From positions 1-64,000 of the forward strand of contig JAAYOB010000023.1 in assembly GCA_012520575.1 (NCBI GenBank): 64,000 nucleotides of DNA, given 5' to 3'. Positions within the stretch are counted from its first letter, which is position 1. Each line of letters begins with the position of its first letter. The stretch is from Candidatus Stramentimicrobium fermentans. Its GTDB lineage: Bacteria; Atribacterota; Phoenicimicrobiia; Phoenicimicrobiales; Stramentimicrobiaceae. A program made the translations under genes and the position numbers. Shown in pieces: positions 46,092 through 54,405 of the stretch. The notes under the pieces were generated by a model, which worked only from the letters and a program-made list of their open reading frames with translations, was not told where the DNA came from and made no database searches.

Positions 46092-46121
46092 TTGTATATT
46101 TCCTATAAATTATTATATAAT
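46092..46121 (+). promoter_or_regulatory. Promoter-like element, related to the one at 47709
   Basis: TTGTAT, 18 bases, TATAAT. The ~20 bases AGTGTTTCAATTGTATATTT are identical to those at the 47709 element. What is transcribed from it is unclear, since no gene starts for 500 bases. Confidence 0.5.
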
Positions 46122-46453
46122 TATAGGGATACTCAAAATGAATTCAGTAGAATGCTAAGAAAGGTAAAAAAACCGGATATCATCACTTTGAAGCTTTTAC
46201 GCCTCTTTCATAGGGCGATATGGAGAAAAATGGCAAACTATTACCGGTGGCTATAACGGAGGAAATATCTGTACTTGCTCATATTGCTTAAGGTGTTATA
46301 TGTCTTTGCAAATTAGCAAAAAAATTTTGTTCACTGTTTAGACAAAAATGATAATTTAATATAAGATAAGGGTACTTTAGTAATAAAAATGTAATTTGTC
46401 ACAATATTAACTTCCCTATCGTTTATTTAAAATCTTAGGAGGTGAATAAAACT

Positions 46454-46495
46454 AAGAACAAAAAGAGAGATTAATAAATTTCTTGTTCTTTTTTT
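46454..46495 (+). terminator. Possible intrinsic terminator
   Basis: AAGAACAA (46454-46461) pairs with TTGTTCTT (46483-46490), followed by a run of T. The loop of 21 bases is long, which weakens the call. It could end a transcript from the 46092 promoter. Confidence 0.4.
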
Positions 46496-46641
46496 GTTGA
46501 CTTCTCAAGATTTAAGATAGGAAGAGATTTATTAAATGGTATTATTAAGTGTCCCTCTTTTTTTTAAGATTTAAAAGAATCTGCAATTATTGTGATTATA
46601 TAAAATAGTGTTATATTTTAAGATTAAGGAAATTAGTTGTT

Positions 46642-47625
46642 ATGTTAAAAATGCTAAGACTTTTTTTTGAGAAAACGATAAAATACAAATTTATCCTTTT
46701 CTATCTTTTCTTTTTGACACTGCCTTTGCTGTTCACTTCCTGTGTGCCATACCCTACTCCTCCGAATACTATATCAACTTACCGTGCGTTATCCATCGGA
46801 ATCGGAGACTACATTAATTATGGTCCGGACGGAGATTTATTGTCCCCGCCTTACGATGTTAATAAGATGAGCAGGATGTATTGGGATTGCTGTTTCAGCC
46901 CCACTTGTATTACTTTTCACAAAATTGATAAATTGACCGACCGACAGGCAACTAAGGCAAGCATATTCAATAAAATCCAGAGTACTTTTTCCGGAGCAAA
47001 GGAAAATGATGTATCGTATTTCTATTTCAGTGGACATGGTACCCTGTATAACCGAACCTCCTATCTCTGCCCGGCTGATTTCAACGGAAATATCTCTACC
47101 GCTATCAGTGTCAATGAATTGGAATCTGCTTTAAGCGCTATTCCGGGAACTAAAGTGGTATTTATTAATTCCTGCCATTCCGGTGGATTTATCGGCAAGA
47201 GCTTAACAGGCAGAGGTAATAGAAATAATGAGACATATTTTATTTCGGAAGAAGAATATTTATCTAATTTTAACGAAAATATTTTAAGCACATTTTCCTT
47301 TAGTGAGGGGTTCATAGCTAAAGATTTGCTTACTTCCAGTAAATATCAGGTGCTCACTTCCAGCCATTGGTACCAATCAAGTTATGAGGTACACCCACTT
47401 TATGGCGACCCCCCCTATAGTGTTTTTACACAAGCTTTATATATGGGATGCAGTTTACCCTATAATACTCCAGCTGATATGAATCAAAATGCCCAAATTA
47501 CATTACAGGAAGCCTACCAGTTTATTACCCAATGGACTGCTTTTTTTGGATTCCACCAGAATGTCCAGGTTTATCCAATCAATTCCCCATTTATTATATT
47601 TGAATATTATTTCTCTTTTTGGTAA
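46642..47625 (+). CDS. Exported caspase-family (C14) lipoprotein
   Basis: 327 residues. Signal with lipobox LFTSC (Cys34), then a caspase-like p20 domain: YRALSIGIGDY at the first strand, catalytic His132 in YFYFSGHG, and catalytic Cys178 in VVFINSCHSGG. Metacaspase-like enzymes cleave after Arg or Lys and are usually cytosolic; the lipobox here predicts an envelope-bound form. The C-terminal ~130 residues contain QITLQEAYQFI as in other bacterial caspase-fold proteins. AAGGAAA precedes the ATG. Substrate unknown. It is upstream of a small lipoprotein on the same strand. Confidence 0.85.
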   Translation: MLKMLRLFFEKTIKYKFILFYLFFLTLPLLFTSCVPYPTPPNTISTYRALSIGIGDYINYGPDGDLLSPPYDVNKMSRMYWDCCFSPTCITFHKIDKLTDRQATKASIFNKIQSTFSGAKENDVSYFYFSGHGTLYNRTSYLCPADFNGNISTAISVNELESALSAIPGTKVVFINSCHSGGFIGKSLTGRGNRNNETYFISEEEYLSNFNENILSTFSFSEGFIAKDLLTSSKYQVLTSSHWYQSSYEVHPLYGDPPYSVFTQALYMGCSLPYNTPADMNQNAQITLQEAYQFITQWTAFFGFHQNVQVYPINSPFIIFEYYFSFW

Positions 47626-47708
47626 TTTTAAAGCATGACTAGCTAATTTGTTAATTGATTGATTAAATATAGAATTGGGAGATAAATAGTCTTAGCTTAG
47701 TGTTTCAA

Positions 47709-47737
47709 TTGTATATTTACAATAATTAAGATATAAT
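47709..47737 (+). promoter_or_regulatory. Promoter of the small lipoprotein gene
   Basis: TTGTAT (47709-47714), 17-base spacer, TATAAT (47732-47737), 69 bases ahead of the lipoprotein ATG. The upstream GTGTTTCAA and the -35 area are shared with the element at 46092. Confidence 0.6.
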
Positions 47738-47805
47738 TGAGATTGAACATGCTCTTGAAATAAATTTGTGGAATTATTTTAAAAAAAGAAGGAGGCAAGA
47801 TAACG

Positions 47806-48174
47806 ATGAAAAGAATGCCGCTGGTAAAGCTATTTTTGATTGTTGCTGTACTAACAATAATGGGATTGAGTTTATCAGGGTGTTTATGGATTGTTATTGA
47901 TGATGGTACGACTACAACGGGAACTGTTAAAATAGTGATCAATAATGATTATAAAGCGTATGAAGTATATATGGATGGTGCTTTTTTAGGTGAAATTCCA
48001 GAGGCTCCAACAAGTTGGGGATATACCAATGAAAAGACCTTTTACGACATACCGACTGGAACTCATAGTTTCTCTGTTAAAAGTATAGATCTTGTCTATG
48101 AAGGGTCGAAAACTAAAACAATTGTTCCCGGACTGAATACTGTTGAAATATATGTCAAATACATCCATAAATAG
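47806..48174 (+). CDS. Small PEGA-like lipoprotein
   Basis: 122 residues. Lipobox LSGC after a 25-residue signal; ribosome site GAAGGAGG well placed. The body, VKIVINNDYKAYEVYMDGAF, and PTGTHSFSVKSI, has the pattern of a PEGA-type surface domain (small beta-sandwich in secreted proteins). Function unknown. It has its own promoter and a strong terminator 45 bases after its stop, so it is a single-gene unit. Confidence 0.72.
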   Translation: MKRMPLVKLFLIVAVLTIMGLSLSGCLWIVIDDGTTTTGTVKIVINNDYKAYEVYMDGAFLGEIPEAPTSWGYTNEKTFYDIPTGTHSFSVKSIDLVYEGSKTKTIVPGLNTVEIYVKYIHK

Positions 48175-48218
48175 TATTTTTATTATATAATTTATCTTAT
48201 TAAAAACAATTCAAATAT

Positions 48219-48282
48219 AACGAAGAGACCTCAGTTCTCGTTAAATGATGATGACACTACTGAGGTCTCTTCGTTTTTTTTT
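48219..48282 (+). terminator. Strong intrinsic terminator
   Basis: A 17-bp perfect stem (AACGAAGAGACCTCAGT at 48219-48235 with its complement at 48259-48275), a 23-base loop, then about nine T. It ends the small lipoprotein transcript; the gene on the other side converges on it. Confidence 0.88.
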
Positions 48283-48298
48283 ACTTAATTATAGCGTT

Positions 48299-49231
48299 TT
48301 ATTGGGCGAGGGACATGATTTTGGCGTCTTCAGCTACCTCAAGATAAAGCCTAGTCCCTTCTTTCAATATTACATTTTTCCCCGGAACTAAAGCACCGAC
48401 AGCCAAACCGATTGGATTGCTTAATATAATCAATCCCGCAATGCCGGCACCTACCGCAACCCCTAAACGGGTCTTCTCATCTTCTGTCAGCTCTGCCATA
48501 TCTAATTTGATATGAGAACCGCCTAATGTTTCAATGGATTTAAAGTCAAGTTCCAGCTGACCTCTTTTCAATAAAACCGAAGCCTTCTTGGCCTTGATTA
48601 CCTCGCCTTGGGCAGTAGTGCCCTTGGGGATAATTACTGAACCGGCATATACTATATCCTCAGCAACCTGATAGGTAAATGTATCACCGCCTTTATTCTT
48701 TTTGGAGCTGATTTTATCTAATAAGGTTACCGGGATTAAAGTACCGGCAGGGATATTTATTTCCTTGCTAGCAGGCCTTCCTTCGGGAAAACAGACATTG
48801 AATATTTTTTCAGCCCTCATAGCTAATACCTCTTCTGACAGCTCCCCAAATATTGTTAATTCTAAGTCTTCTATTTTAGGTAATAGGGGATCTTCGGTAA
48901 TCCTGTCTTGCAAAACCCGTTGAGTGGAATTTATTTTAAAGGACAAAGAAGGCTCTTCGGGAGTACCGGTAATGACGAAATCTTTCAACTGCTTTACTCT
49001 GTCTGTAATTATTCCCGGAAGAGTTCTACCTACCAGATCTTTTTCCAGTAATTCCACTCTGTTAAGGAGTGAATCGTCCCGGGGTTCACCATAGATTAGT
49101 ATCTCGATCTGTGTCAGGTCTTCTATAATCGGGATTTCTGCTGTTGCCTGTGCCAAAGCAATCTGGGGCAGAATAATGGAAAAAATAAAAACAATGGCAA
49201 AAAATATTGATATTCTTTTTTTAGTAAACAT
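48299..49231 (-). CDS. Exported protein of unknown function
   Basis: 310 residues. Signal peptide (hydrophobic ~9-26, cleaved near ALAQA). The N-terminal half repeats a motif twice: IEDLTQIEILIYGEPRDDSL and IEDLELTIFGELSEEVLAMR. The C-terminal half begins IPAGTLIPVTLLDKISSKKN and SVIIPKGTTAQGEVIKAKKA, resembling envelope proteins with a beta domain that respond to Gly-rich ligands, but no family could be named. A glycine-rich hydrophobic helix lies near 255-280 (GVAVGAGIAGLIILSNPIGL). Periplasmic or membrane-attached. Confidence 0.68.
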   Translation of the reverse strand: MFTKKRISIFFAIVFIFSIILPQIALAQATAEIPIIEDLTQIEILIYGEPRDDSLLNRVELLEKDLVGRTLPGIITDRVKQLKDFVITGTPEEPSLSFKINSTQRVLQDRITEDPLLPKIEDLELTIFGELSEEVLAMRAEKIFNVCFPEGRPASKEINIPAGTLIPVTLLDKISSKKNKGGDTFTYQVAEDIVYAGSVIIPKGTTAQGEVIKAKKASVLLKRGQLELDFKSIETLGGSHIKLDMAELTEDEKTRLGVAVGAGIAGLIILSNPIGLAVGALVPGKNVILKEGTRLYLEVAEDAKIMSLAQ

Positions 49232-49584
49232 AGTGTCCTCTCACCTCAATTTGATAATAAATCTAAATAATAATATTCTAAAAAATTAACTAAGAACTAA
49301 TGACCAAGTACTTATAAGCCATGATAAATCATAACTCTTTTACTAAATATTGTCTATATAATTATAGCTTAGTTTATAATATTATGACAAGTAGTAATAA
49401 AAATTATTATCTGGAGAAAAGATGTGGGAATAAGAGAGTGAGGTTGACACGAGGGCTGATCGCGGCAATAGAGCTCTCTCGCAGAGGCGGAAGTAAAGAT
49501 AGTCACAGGGGAATGGTTGGGGATTAAAAAAGCCTCCGGAAAATTCCGGAGGCTTTTCGTTCAAGATAAAATAATCAGCAATGA
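49232..49584. other. Intergenic stretch with a GC-richer patch
   Basis: Between the exported protein (start 49231) and the end of the SLH-porin gene. Bases 49425-49520 are clearly richer in G and C than the surroundings and fold into small GAGAG/CTCTC pairings; on the plus strand they are preceded by a TATAAT (49373-49378). This may be a small RNA but no known class fits. The open frame at 49321-49527 is not protein-like. Confidence 0.4.
49521..49557 (-). terminator. Intrinsic terminator of the SLH-porin gene
   Basis: AAAAGCCTCCGGAA pairs with TTCCGGAGGCTTTT in a 14-bp perfect stem (49528-49557). On the minus strand a run of six T follows, as expected for a terminator of the gene ending at 49585. 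Confidence 0.9.
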
Positions 49585-51267
49585 TCAGAATTTGACTTCG
49601 ATACCAGCATAGATCTTGGTAACGTCGTTATTAATTACCCAATCATCCTTATCTGACCAATCAGCTATGTCAGCTTCCCAATCGTTCATTTCAACACCGA
49701 CCTTTAAGGTGGTATTCTCAGCTACGTTATATTTGAGCTGAGCTTCTGCACTGTAGAAAGGAACGAATGCAGAATTAACGCGGCCTTCAACGATTAACTG
49801 CATTGGATCATCCGGGAATTTATAGGTAACATTGCCCACAACTCTGTATGCCGGTAATGCTGCAAAGAGATAATCAGCGTGTGCATTAACCACAAATTCA
49901 TTGTCATCACCGAAAGTAAGATTCAAGTATTCACCTTCTAAGTAGATGTCGCCGGTAAGTAATCTGTATTCACCCTTGATATAGGCTTTTTCGTCCGGGT
50001 TATCTTCATTAATATTAGTGAAATCTAAGCGTAAGCCACCGGTATTAGCCTTCGGAACGGCGAAAGCGGAATCCATTACGTATTTCCAGCTTGGAGTAAG
50101 TTTAATCTGGAGGTCATCATCTTCATCGGTTAGCATAAAGGCTAATGATGCTTTTACGCCAATCTCGTCAGGATCGTAACCGCTGTTATCAAGAACAAAT
50201 CCGGGCTGGGTATACCAACCTTCAACAGTTAAAGCTATATCTTTATCATCGCCGAGGTCGACACCTAATTTACCAGCTGCTCCAAAAGCAACGTTAACGA
50301 AATCACTTACTACACCGGCTTCTACGTCAACTTTTATAGAATCATCATCACCTGCAACGAATCCCACATTGCCACCGCCGAATACTACATTGTTAATAAG
50401 ATCGTAACCGGCTGTTATGCCAACAGGTATATCGTCTTCATCCCCTAAATCAAAGGCGACATTCAGGTAGTAGAAATCTTCTACCCGGCTAAACAATGTC
50501 CAAGTGCCGAGATCTTCTTCTGTATCCCACTGCCACTGTGCCCAGAAGCCCGGGAATTTTTCATTTTCATCAAAGTCATAGAATAAGCCTAATCCAATGG
50601 TAGCCGGAGCTACATCAGAAGAGACCAGCAAATCCCAATCGCCGGAGTATTTTAAGTTATATTTGCGAGGAGTAATAGTTACCGGACCATTGAGTACATT
50701 GCTAACTCTAAAGGTAATATCGGCAGTTGTTTCCGGGTTAATCTCAGCGGCAAATTTGAGGTCAACACGGTCTGTTAAAGTTGCCGGGGCGAGCGGATCG
50801 CCGGACATATCATAAACATCCTTGCTATAGTCAGCTTTCCAGGTTCCTGTGATTTTGACCGGTTCAAAGAATCTCTCATGTTTATCAACGACTGCCTGTA
50901 AGGCTGCAATAGCTTCACTGTTTTTGCCTACTGCTGCTTCTAAGTCAGCTACAGTAACTCCCAGGTTGGCAAGCTCATCAGCAAATTCCACAGCTAGCTT
51001 GGACAGGATTTCAACATCTTCTGCCAGAGCACCATACTGTTCAACATAAGCCAATAATCTGGCTACGGCTTCGGCAAATTCGTAACGGGTTAATGTTCTC
51101 TGTCCGCCGTAAGTACCATCCGGGTAACCAATAATCACGCCTTTTGCGGCAAGTACCTGAACTGCATCATATGCCCAGTGAGTTAGTGGCACATCTACAA
51201 AAGGATTAGCTAAAGCTGGAATGGCCAGAGCAAATACGAGTAATACTACTAATGCTAATTTCTTCAT
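49585..51267 (-). CDS. SLH-domain outer-membrane porin (OmpM-like)
   Basis: 560 residues. Signal peptide (ALAIPALA-N). One SLH domain follows at residues ~21-75 (FVDVPLTHWAYDAVQVLAAK; GYPDGTYGGQRTLTRYEFAE), then a coiled coil to ~130, then a beta-barrel to the end with a terminal aromatic (YAGIEVKF) as the Bam signal. In OmpM-type proteins the SLH domain binds peptidoglycan-linked polymer and the barrel sits in the outer membrane, tethering it. AAGGAGAAAAAT before the ATG is an excellent ribosome site, and a strong terminator follows, so this is probably an abundant envelope protein. Confidence 0.92.
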   Translation of the reverse strand: MKKLALVVLLVFALAIPALANPFVDVPLTHWAYDAVQVLAAKGVIIGYPDGTYGGQRTLTRYEFAEAVARLLAYVEQYGALAEDVEILSKLAVEFADELANLGVTVADLEAAVGKNSEAIAALQAVVDKHERFFEPVKITGTWKADYSKDVYDMSGDPLAPATLTDRVDLKFAAEINPETTADITFRVSNVLNGPVTITPRKYNLKYSGDWDLLVSSDVAPATIGLGLFYDFDENEKFPGFWAQWQWDTEEDLGTWTLFSRVEDFYYLNVAFDLGDEDDIPVGITAGYDLINNVVFGGGNVGFVAGDDDSIKVDVEAGVVSDFVNVAFGAAGKLGVDLGDDKDIALTVEGWYTQPGFVLDNSGYDPDEIGVKASLAFMLTDEDDDLQIKLTPSWKYVMDSAFAVPKANTGGLRLDFTNINEDNPDEKAYIKGEYRLLTGDIYLEGEYLNLTFGDDNEFVVNAHADYLFAALPAYRVVGNVTYKFPDDPMQLIVEGRVNSAFVPFYSAEAQLKYNVAENTTLKVGVEMNDWEADIADWSDKDDWVINNDVTKIYAGIEVKF

Positions 51268-51301
51268 ATTTTTCTCCTTGGTATTTTTTTATATTTCCAG
51301 C

Positions 51302-51437
51302 TTAATTCTCTTTCCAAACAATAATTAGCTGAGTATCCTTCGTTTCCTCATCAAGATGTTTTTCTGAAAGAATTAAGTTGGGTGTTTGCACCATTTCTGA
51401 ATAAATAAAACAGGCACCAATTCTTCTTCACCTCCTT
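51302..51437 (-). promoter_or_regulatory. Leader with a strong ribosome site upstream of the SLH-porin gene
   Basis: The porin mRNA leader carries a perfect AAGGAGGTGA (51428-51437), 160 bases before the porin start. Several tiny frames could use it: an ATT-started frame to 51302 (39 codons, with MVQTPNLILSEK downstream), a TTG-started one of 15 codons, and a GTG-started one of 26 codons. I cannot choose between them. The element may be a leader peptide or a ribosome stand-by site. Confidence 0.4.
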
Positions 51438-51647
51438 CCTTCCCGTTTTATCTATAAGTTGAAATGACACAAATCTTTAGTCAGTATAATTTAGGGTAAT
51501 AATATTACGTACTTAAAACTAAGGTATGTAATATTCAAATTTGGGGGGTAGATTTAAATTTAGAAAGAACTTTTTTACTATTATAGAATGGTAAGAATGC
51601 CAATGTCAAGCTTTTTTATCTAAAAATTATTATAGTTAGCCGATTAG

Positions 51648-52781
51648 CTAATCAGTTAATTGATTAGATACTTCCATTATAACCTTAAGAGGTCCGGTTG
51701 TCCAGGTATCATTGAACGCTGTTACTTTTACTTGTATGGCAATATCGCTTTGCACCACATCCTGAACCATTTCAAAAAGATTAACAGCCGAAATAGTGCC
51801 AACCAGACTGGTACGTGGTTCGGGGATAATGCCTTCTTGTACGGCTTTTAAATTAACCTTACGCAAGAGAGCAAATAATCTATTTTCAGCTTCTTTAGGG
51901 TCTTTTGTTACCGGTATCTCTTCTACTAGAAGAACCTCATTTTTATGAAAGACCAGTTTATTTTCCAACAGAGAAAAATTAGCGATAACTGCTTCTCCTT
52001 CAATAACATTCATAGCGGCAATCAAGCGGACAATCAATTCTTCTTTACTTTGAGAAATATTTTGCATAGTATCATCAAATTCTTTTTTAGAGATAATCAG
52101 CACTTGTCCACTGTTCTCATCGGGTGCTGCACCCAATTCAATTACCTTTGCAGTAGCCTGGCTAAGCAGACTAAAGAGGCTTTGCTCTACCTCTTTCTTT
52201 GCGGTTTCAGCTTTGATAATAGTCATGGCGATTTCTTCGCCCTGGTCTATAATGATGTCTCCGCTCCTCAGCCAGCTAATTCCGGAGTATAAAACTTTTA
52301 TCGCTTCCTGTAATTCGACTATTTCTTCTTGTAAATTATCTCTCTCAATGATCAGTTCCTGCCCTATCTCCCTCAGGGATTCTAATTGAGCAGTCTGTGA
52401 TTCAATCTGACTATTTAGCTTTAGATATTGTTTTTCTGATTCTTCTAATTCCAGGGTCTTTTCTTCTAATTTGTGACGTGTTTCTGCCAGCAGGGTATTT
52501 CTGATATTGATTTCCTCTGTTAATTCACTCTGTCTCCGGCGCAACTCTTCCATACCGAACAAGGCAGTACGGACATCTTTGGAAAGAATAGACAAGATGG
52601 TTATTGTGAGAATGGAAATAATAATACCGGTTAAAATAGCAATAAGAATAGCGGTACGCCGGGGACGTAAACCGAATATAGTTATTTTTTTCTTGCCGAC
52701 ACGGAAACCGGTTAAATCCCCGATATAGGCAATTAATCCGCTGATTATTATTAAGGTTAAGATTAGGACTATGCTATACAT
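51648..52781 (-). CDS. DUF3084 membrane protein
   Basis: 377 residues from ATG 52781, where the family pattern begins (MYSIVLILTLIIISGLIAYI). Two membrane helices flank GFRVGKKKITIFGLRPRRTA, followed by a long coiled coil (~90-160) and a C-terminal globular part. DUF3084 proteins are widespread in diderm Terrabacteria-type and cyanobacterial genomes; their role is unknown. Its place beside lptB, skp and bamA suggests envelope assembly. The frame is open back to 52856 but the added residues do not fit the family. Confidence 0.85.
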   Translation of the reverse strand: MYSIVLILTLIIISGLIAYIGDLTGFRVGKKKITIFGLRPRRTAILIAILTGIIISILTITILSILSKDVRTALFGMEELRRRQSELTEEINIRNTLLAETRHKLEEKTLELEESEKQYLKLNSQIESQTAQLESLREIGQELIIERDNLQEEIVELQEAIKVLYSGISWLRSGDIIIDQGEEIAMTIIKAETAKKEVEQSLFSLLSQATAKVIELGAAPDENSGQVLIISKKEFDDTMQNISQSKEELIVRLIAAMNVIEGEAVIANFSLLENKLVFHKNEVLLVEEIPVTKDPKEAENRLFALLRKVNLKAVQEGIIPEPRTSLVGTISAVNLFEMVQDVVQSDIAIQVKVTAFNDTWTTGPLKVIMEVSNQLTD

Positions 52782-52887
52782 AATATTGCGGGGGAGGTGT
52801 CCCCTAAAAACCCTCAAATATAATAATAAGGTTATCGATTTTTCAGTCAAAAACAAAAAATAAAGAATTCGGGCTAAAGAGCAGGCA

Positions 52888-52926
52888 TGAGATTGCCGCA
52901 GCCGCTACACTCCTTCGCAAGGACAA
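52888..52926. repeat. Partial dispersed repeat
   Basis: GAGATTGCCGCAGCCGCTAC, then ACTCCTTCGCAAGGAC, resembles the scattered element GAGATTGCTTCG-CTACGC-CTCGCAATGAC that I recall from many anaerobe genomes. It lies just upstream of the DUF3084 gene. A possible related trace begins at 39499 (GTCATCGCGAGAAC). Confidence 0.4.
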
Positions 52927-52980
52927 AAAAGGAAATTCCTACTGAAAATTATAAACCATGAACCGAAAACTTCTTTATCT

Positions 52981-53709
52981 TCATAATGAAAACCGTTCAC
53001 CGAGATAATATTTTCTGGTTATTTCTAAATCGGCAACCTCTGAAGGTTTTCCCGAAGCTAATATTTTCCCATCATGCATTATATAGGTGCGGTCGGTAAT
53101 CTTCATGGTCTCTCGAACATTATGGTCGGTAATTAAAATACCCAGACCTTTTTCTTTCAAAAATTCAATAATCTCCTGAATATCATAGACCGCGATAGGG
53201 TCTACTCCGGTAAAAGGCTCATCTAATAAGATAAAAGAGGGTGAACCGGCTAAAGTGCGAGCTATCTCTACCCTTCTCCGCTCACCGCCTGAGAGCATAT
53301 ATCCCTTGTAATCAGCCAGATGTTCGATTTCCAGTTCTTTTAACATTTTTTGGCAAGTTTTTTCTCTCTCCGTCTTATCAATGCCCAGAGCTTCCAGTAT
53401 TAACAGGATATTCTCATCCACAGACAATTTTCGGAAAATAGAGGGTTCCTGAGCCAGATATCCTAACCCCATTCTAGCTCGTTTGAACATAGGGGTATGG
53501 GTTATATCTTTCCCTTCAAAAAAAACTTTTCCTTTATCCGGCCTGATTAGCCCTACTATCATATAAAAGGTAGTTGTTTTACCGGCCCCGTTAGAGCCCA
53601 GCAAACCAACTACCTCTCCTTTATTAATCTCAATATTTACCTCATCAACAACTCTGCGTTTACGATAAACTTTAACCAGTTGTTCGGTCCATATTTTTCC
53701 CAAAAACAT
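52981..53709 (-). CDS. lptB: LPS export ABC transporter ATPase LptB
   Basis: 242 residues. Walker A LLGSNGAGKTT, Q-loop LAQEPSIFR, signature LSGGERRRVEIARTL and Walker B FILLDEPFTGVDPIA, all as in LptB; the sequence GYLAQEPSIFRKLSV is particularly typical. It powers extraction of LPS by LptF/G. The ATG overlaps the AGGAG site, so a TTG six bases in (53703) may be the true start. It lies between ompH and DUF3084 on the minus strand. Confidence 0.95.
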   Translation of the reverse strand: MFLGKIWTEQLVKVYRKRRVVDEVNIEINKGEVVGLLGSNGAGKTTTFYMIVGLIRPDKGKVFFEGKDITHTPMFKRARMGLGYLAQEPSIFRKLSVDENILLILEALGIDKTEREKTCQKMLKELEIEHLADYKGYMLSGGERRRVEIARTLAGSPSFILLDEPFTGVDPIAVYDIQEIIEFLKEKGLGILITDHNVRETMKITDRTYIMHDGKILASGKPSEVADLEITRKYYLGERFSL

Positions 53710-53772
53710 CTCCTGTAAGTTTTATGAACAATAAACAATGTGTCTTAATTGTTCATAAAAACAAAGTATGAA

Positions 53773-54303
53773 TTATTTCCCGCTAATAATTTTCCCCAGT
53801 ACCGCAATTACATCCTGAGTCAAATTATCTCCACCATATAGAACGACAGGATATTCATTTATTTCGCTACCGGTAAAAACCGGAACTTCTCTATTGATAA
53901 TTAACTGATATTGTTTTTCTTCTCCAACAACACTGATGGCTTTCAATACATCTGAATTTCTCTCGGCTTGCAAAGCCTGCCTTTGTGCTATTATTTTTTG
54001 CTTAACCGGGTCCCATTCCTTATTAAACTCTTCTTCCAGCTTTTTCAACTCCAGTTCTTCCAATCCCTTCCCCTCCTGATTGAGCTTAGCCTGTCTGGTC
54101 TGTAATTCTGTCATCAGCTCTTTTTCGAGCTCAATAATTTTTTCAGAATTAGGGTGACTGGCGATAACTTGAGTCAGATTGATATAACCGATTTTCTGAG
54201 CCAATACACCTATGGAAAAAATAGAAACTAATAGTATAATCAGTGCTAAAGATAATAATATTCTGCCCTTGCTCATAGTTCTTGCCTTCTCGTGAAAAGC
54301 CAT
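53773..54303 (-). CDS. OmpH/Skp family periplasmic chaperone
   Basis: 176 residues. Signal with cleavage near GVLA-Q, then KIGYINLTQVIASHPNSEKI, the N-terminal motif of the OmpH family, a long coiled-coil hairpin, and a closing beta segment. Skp-like proteins hold unfolded outer-membrane proteins as trimers. Ribosome site AAGGAGGAAGG is well placed. It sits directly after the bamA gene, the usual arrangement. Confidence 0.9.
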   Translation of the reverse strand: MAFHEKARTMSKGRILLSLALIILLVSIFSIGVLAQKIGYINLTQVIASHPNSEKIIELEKELMTELQTRQAKLNQEGKGLEELELKKLEEEFNKEWDPVKQKIIAQRQALQAERNSDVLKAISVVGEEKQYQLIINREVPVFTGSEINEYPVVLYGGDNLTQDVIAVLGKIISGK

Positions 54304-54405
54304 TCGTTACCTTCCTCCTTCATTTGTATCTAAAAACATATAGTTATTATTTTTAATTAAATTTAGTTTAATAATGGTACAAATAAATCCGGTTTCAAAT
54401 TTTAT

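Larger units (their letters stand above)
45739..46641. other. 900-base stretch with regulatory-looking elements but no supported gene
   Basis: A divergent region between lptC and the caspase-like gene. It has a promoter-like element at 46092-46121 related to the one at 47709, a hairpin with T-run at 46454-46495, and a perfect ribosome-site sequence (AGGAGGTGA, 46438-46446) with no matching gene. A 76-codon frame at 46026-46256 has no protein-like character. Parts of 46200-46290 read like protein fragments in two frames, so an old gene may have decayed here. Confidence 0.5.

Noticed and set aside
46026-46256. A 76-codon plus-strand frame
   Set aside because: No ribosome site, no recognisable composition, and it overlaps a promoter-like element; parts of the same DNA look protein-like in other frames, so it is more likely decayed sequence.
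46082-47720. GTTTCAATTGTATATTT as a CRISPR repeat
   Set aside because: It resembles a repeat end but occurs only twice, 1.6 kb apart, each followed by a -10 box, so promoter elements fit better.
49321-49527. A 68-codon plus-strand frame
   Set aside because: It begins in AT-rich spacer and crosses a GC-rich patch with an abrupt change in composition; no ribosome site.
49388-49560. 6S RNA or RNase P RNA
   Set aside because: Size is near that of 6S RNA but I could not find the long paired stem with central bubble, nor the conserved RNase P core.
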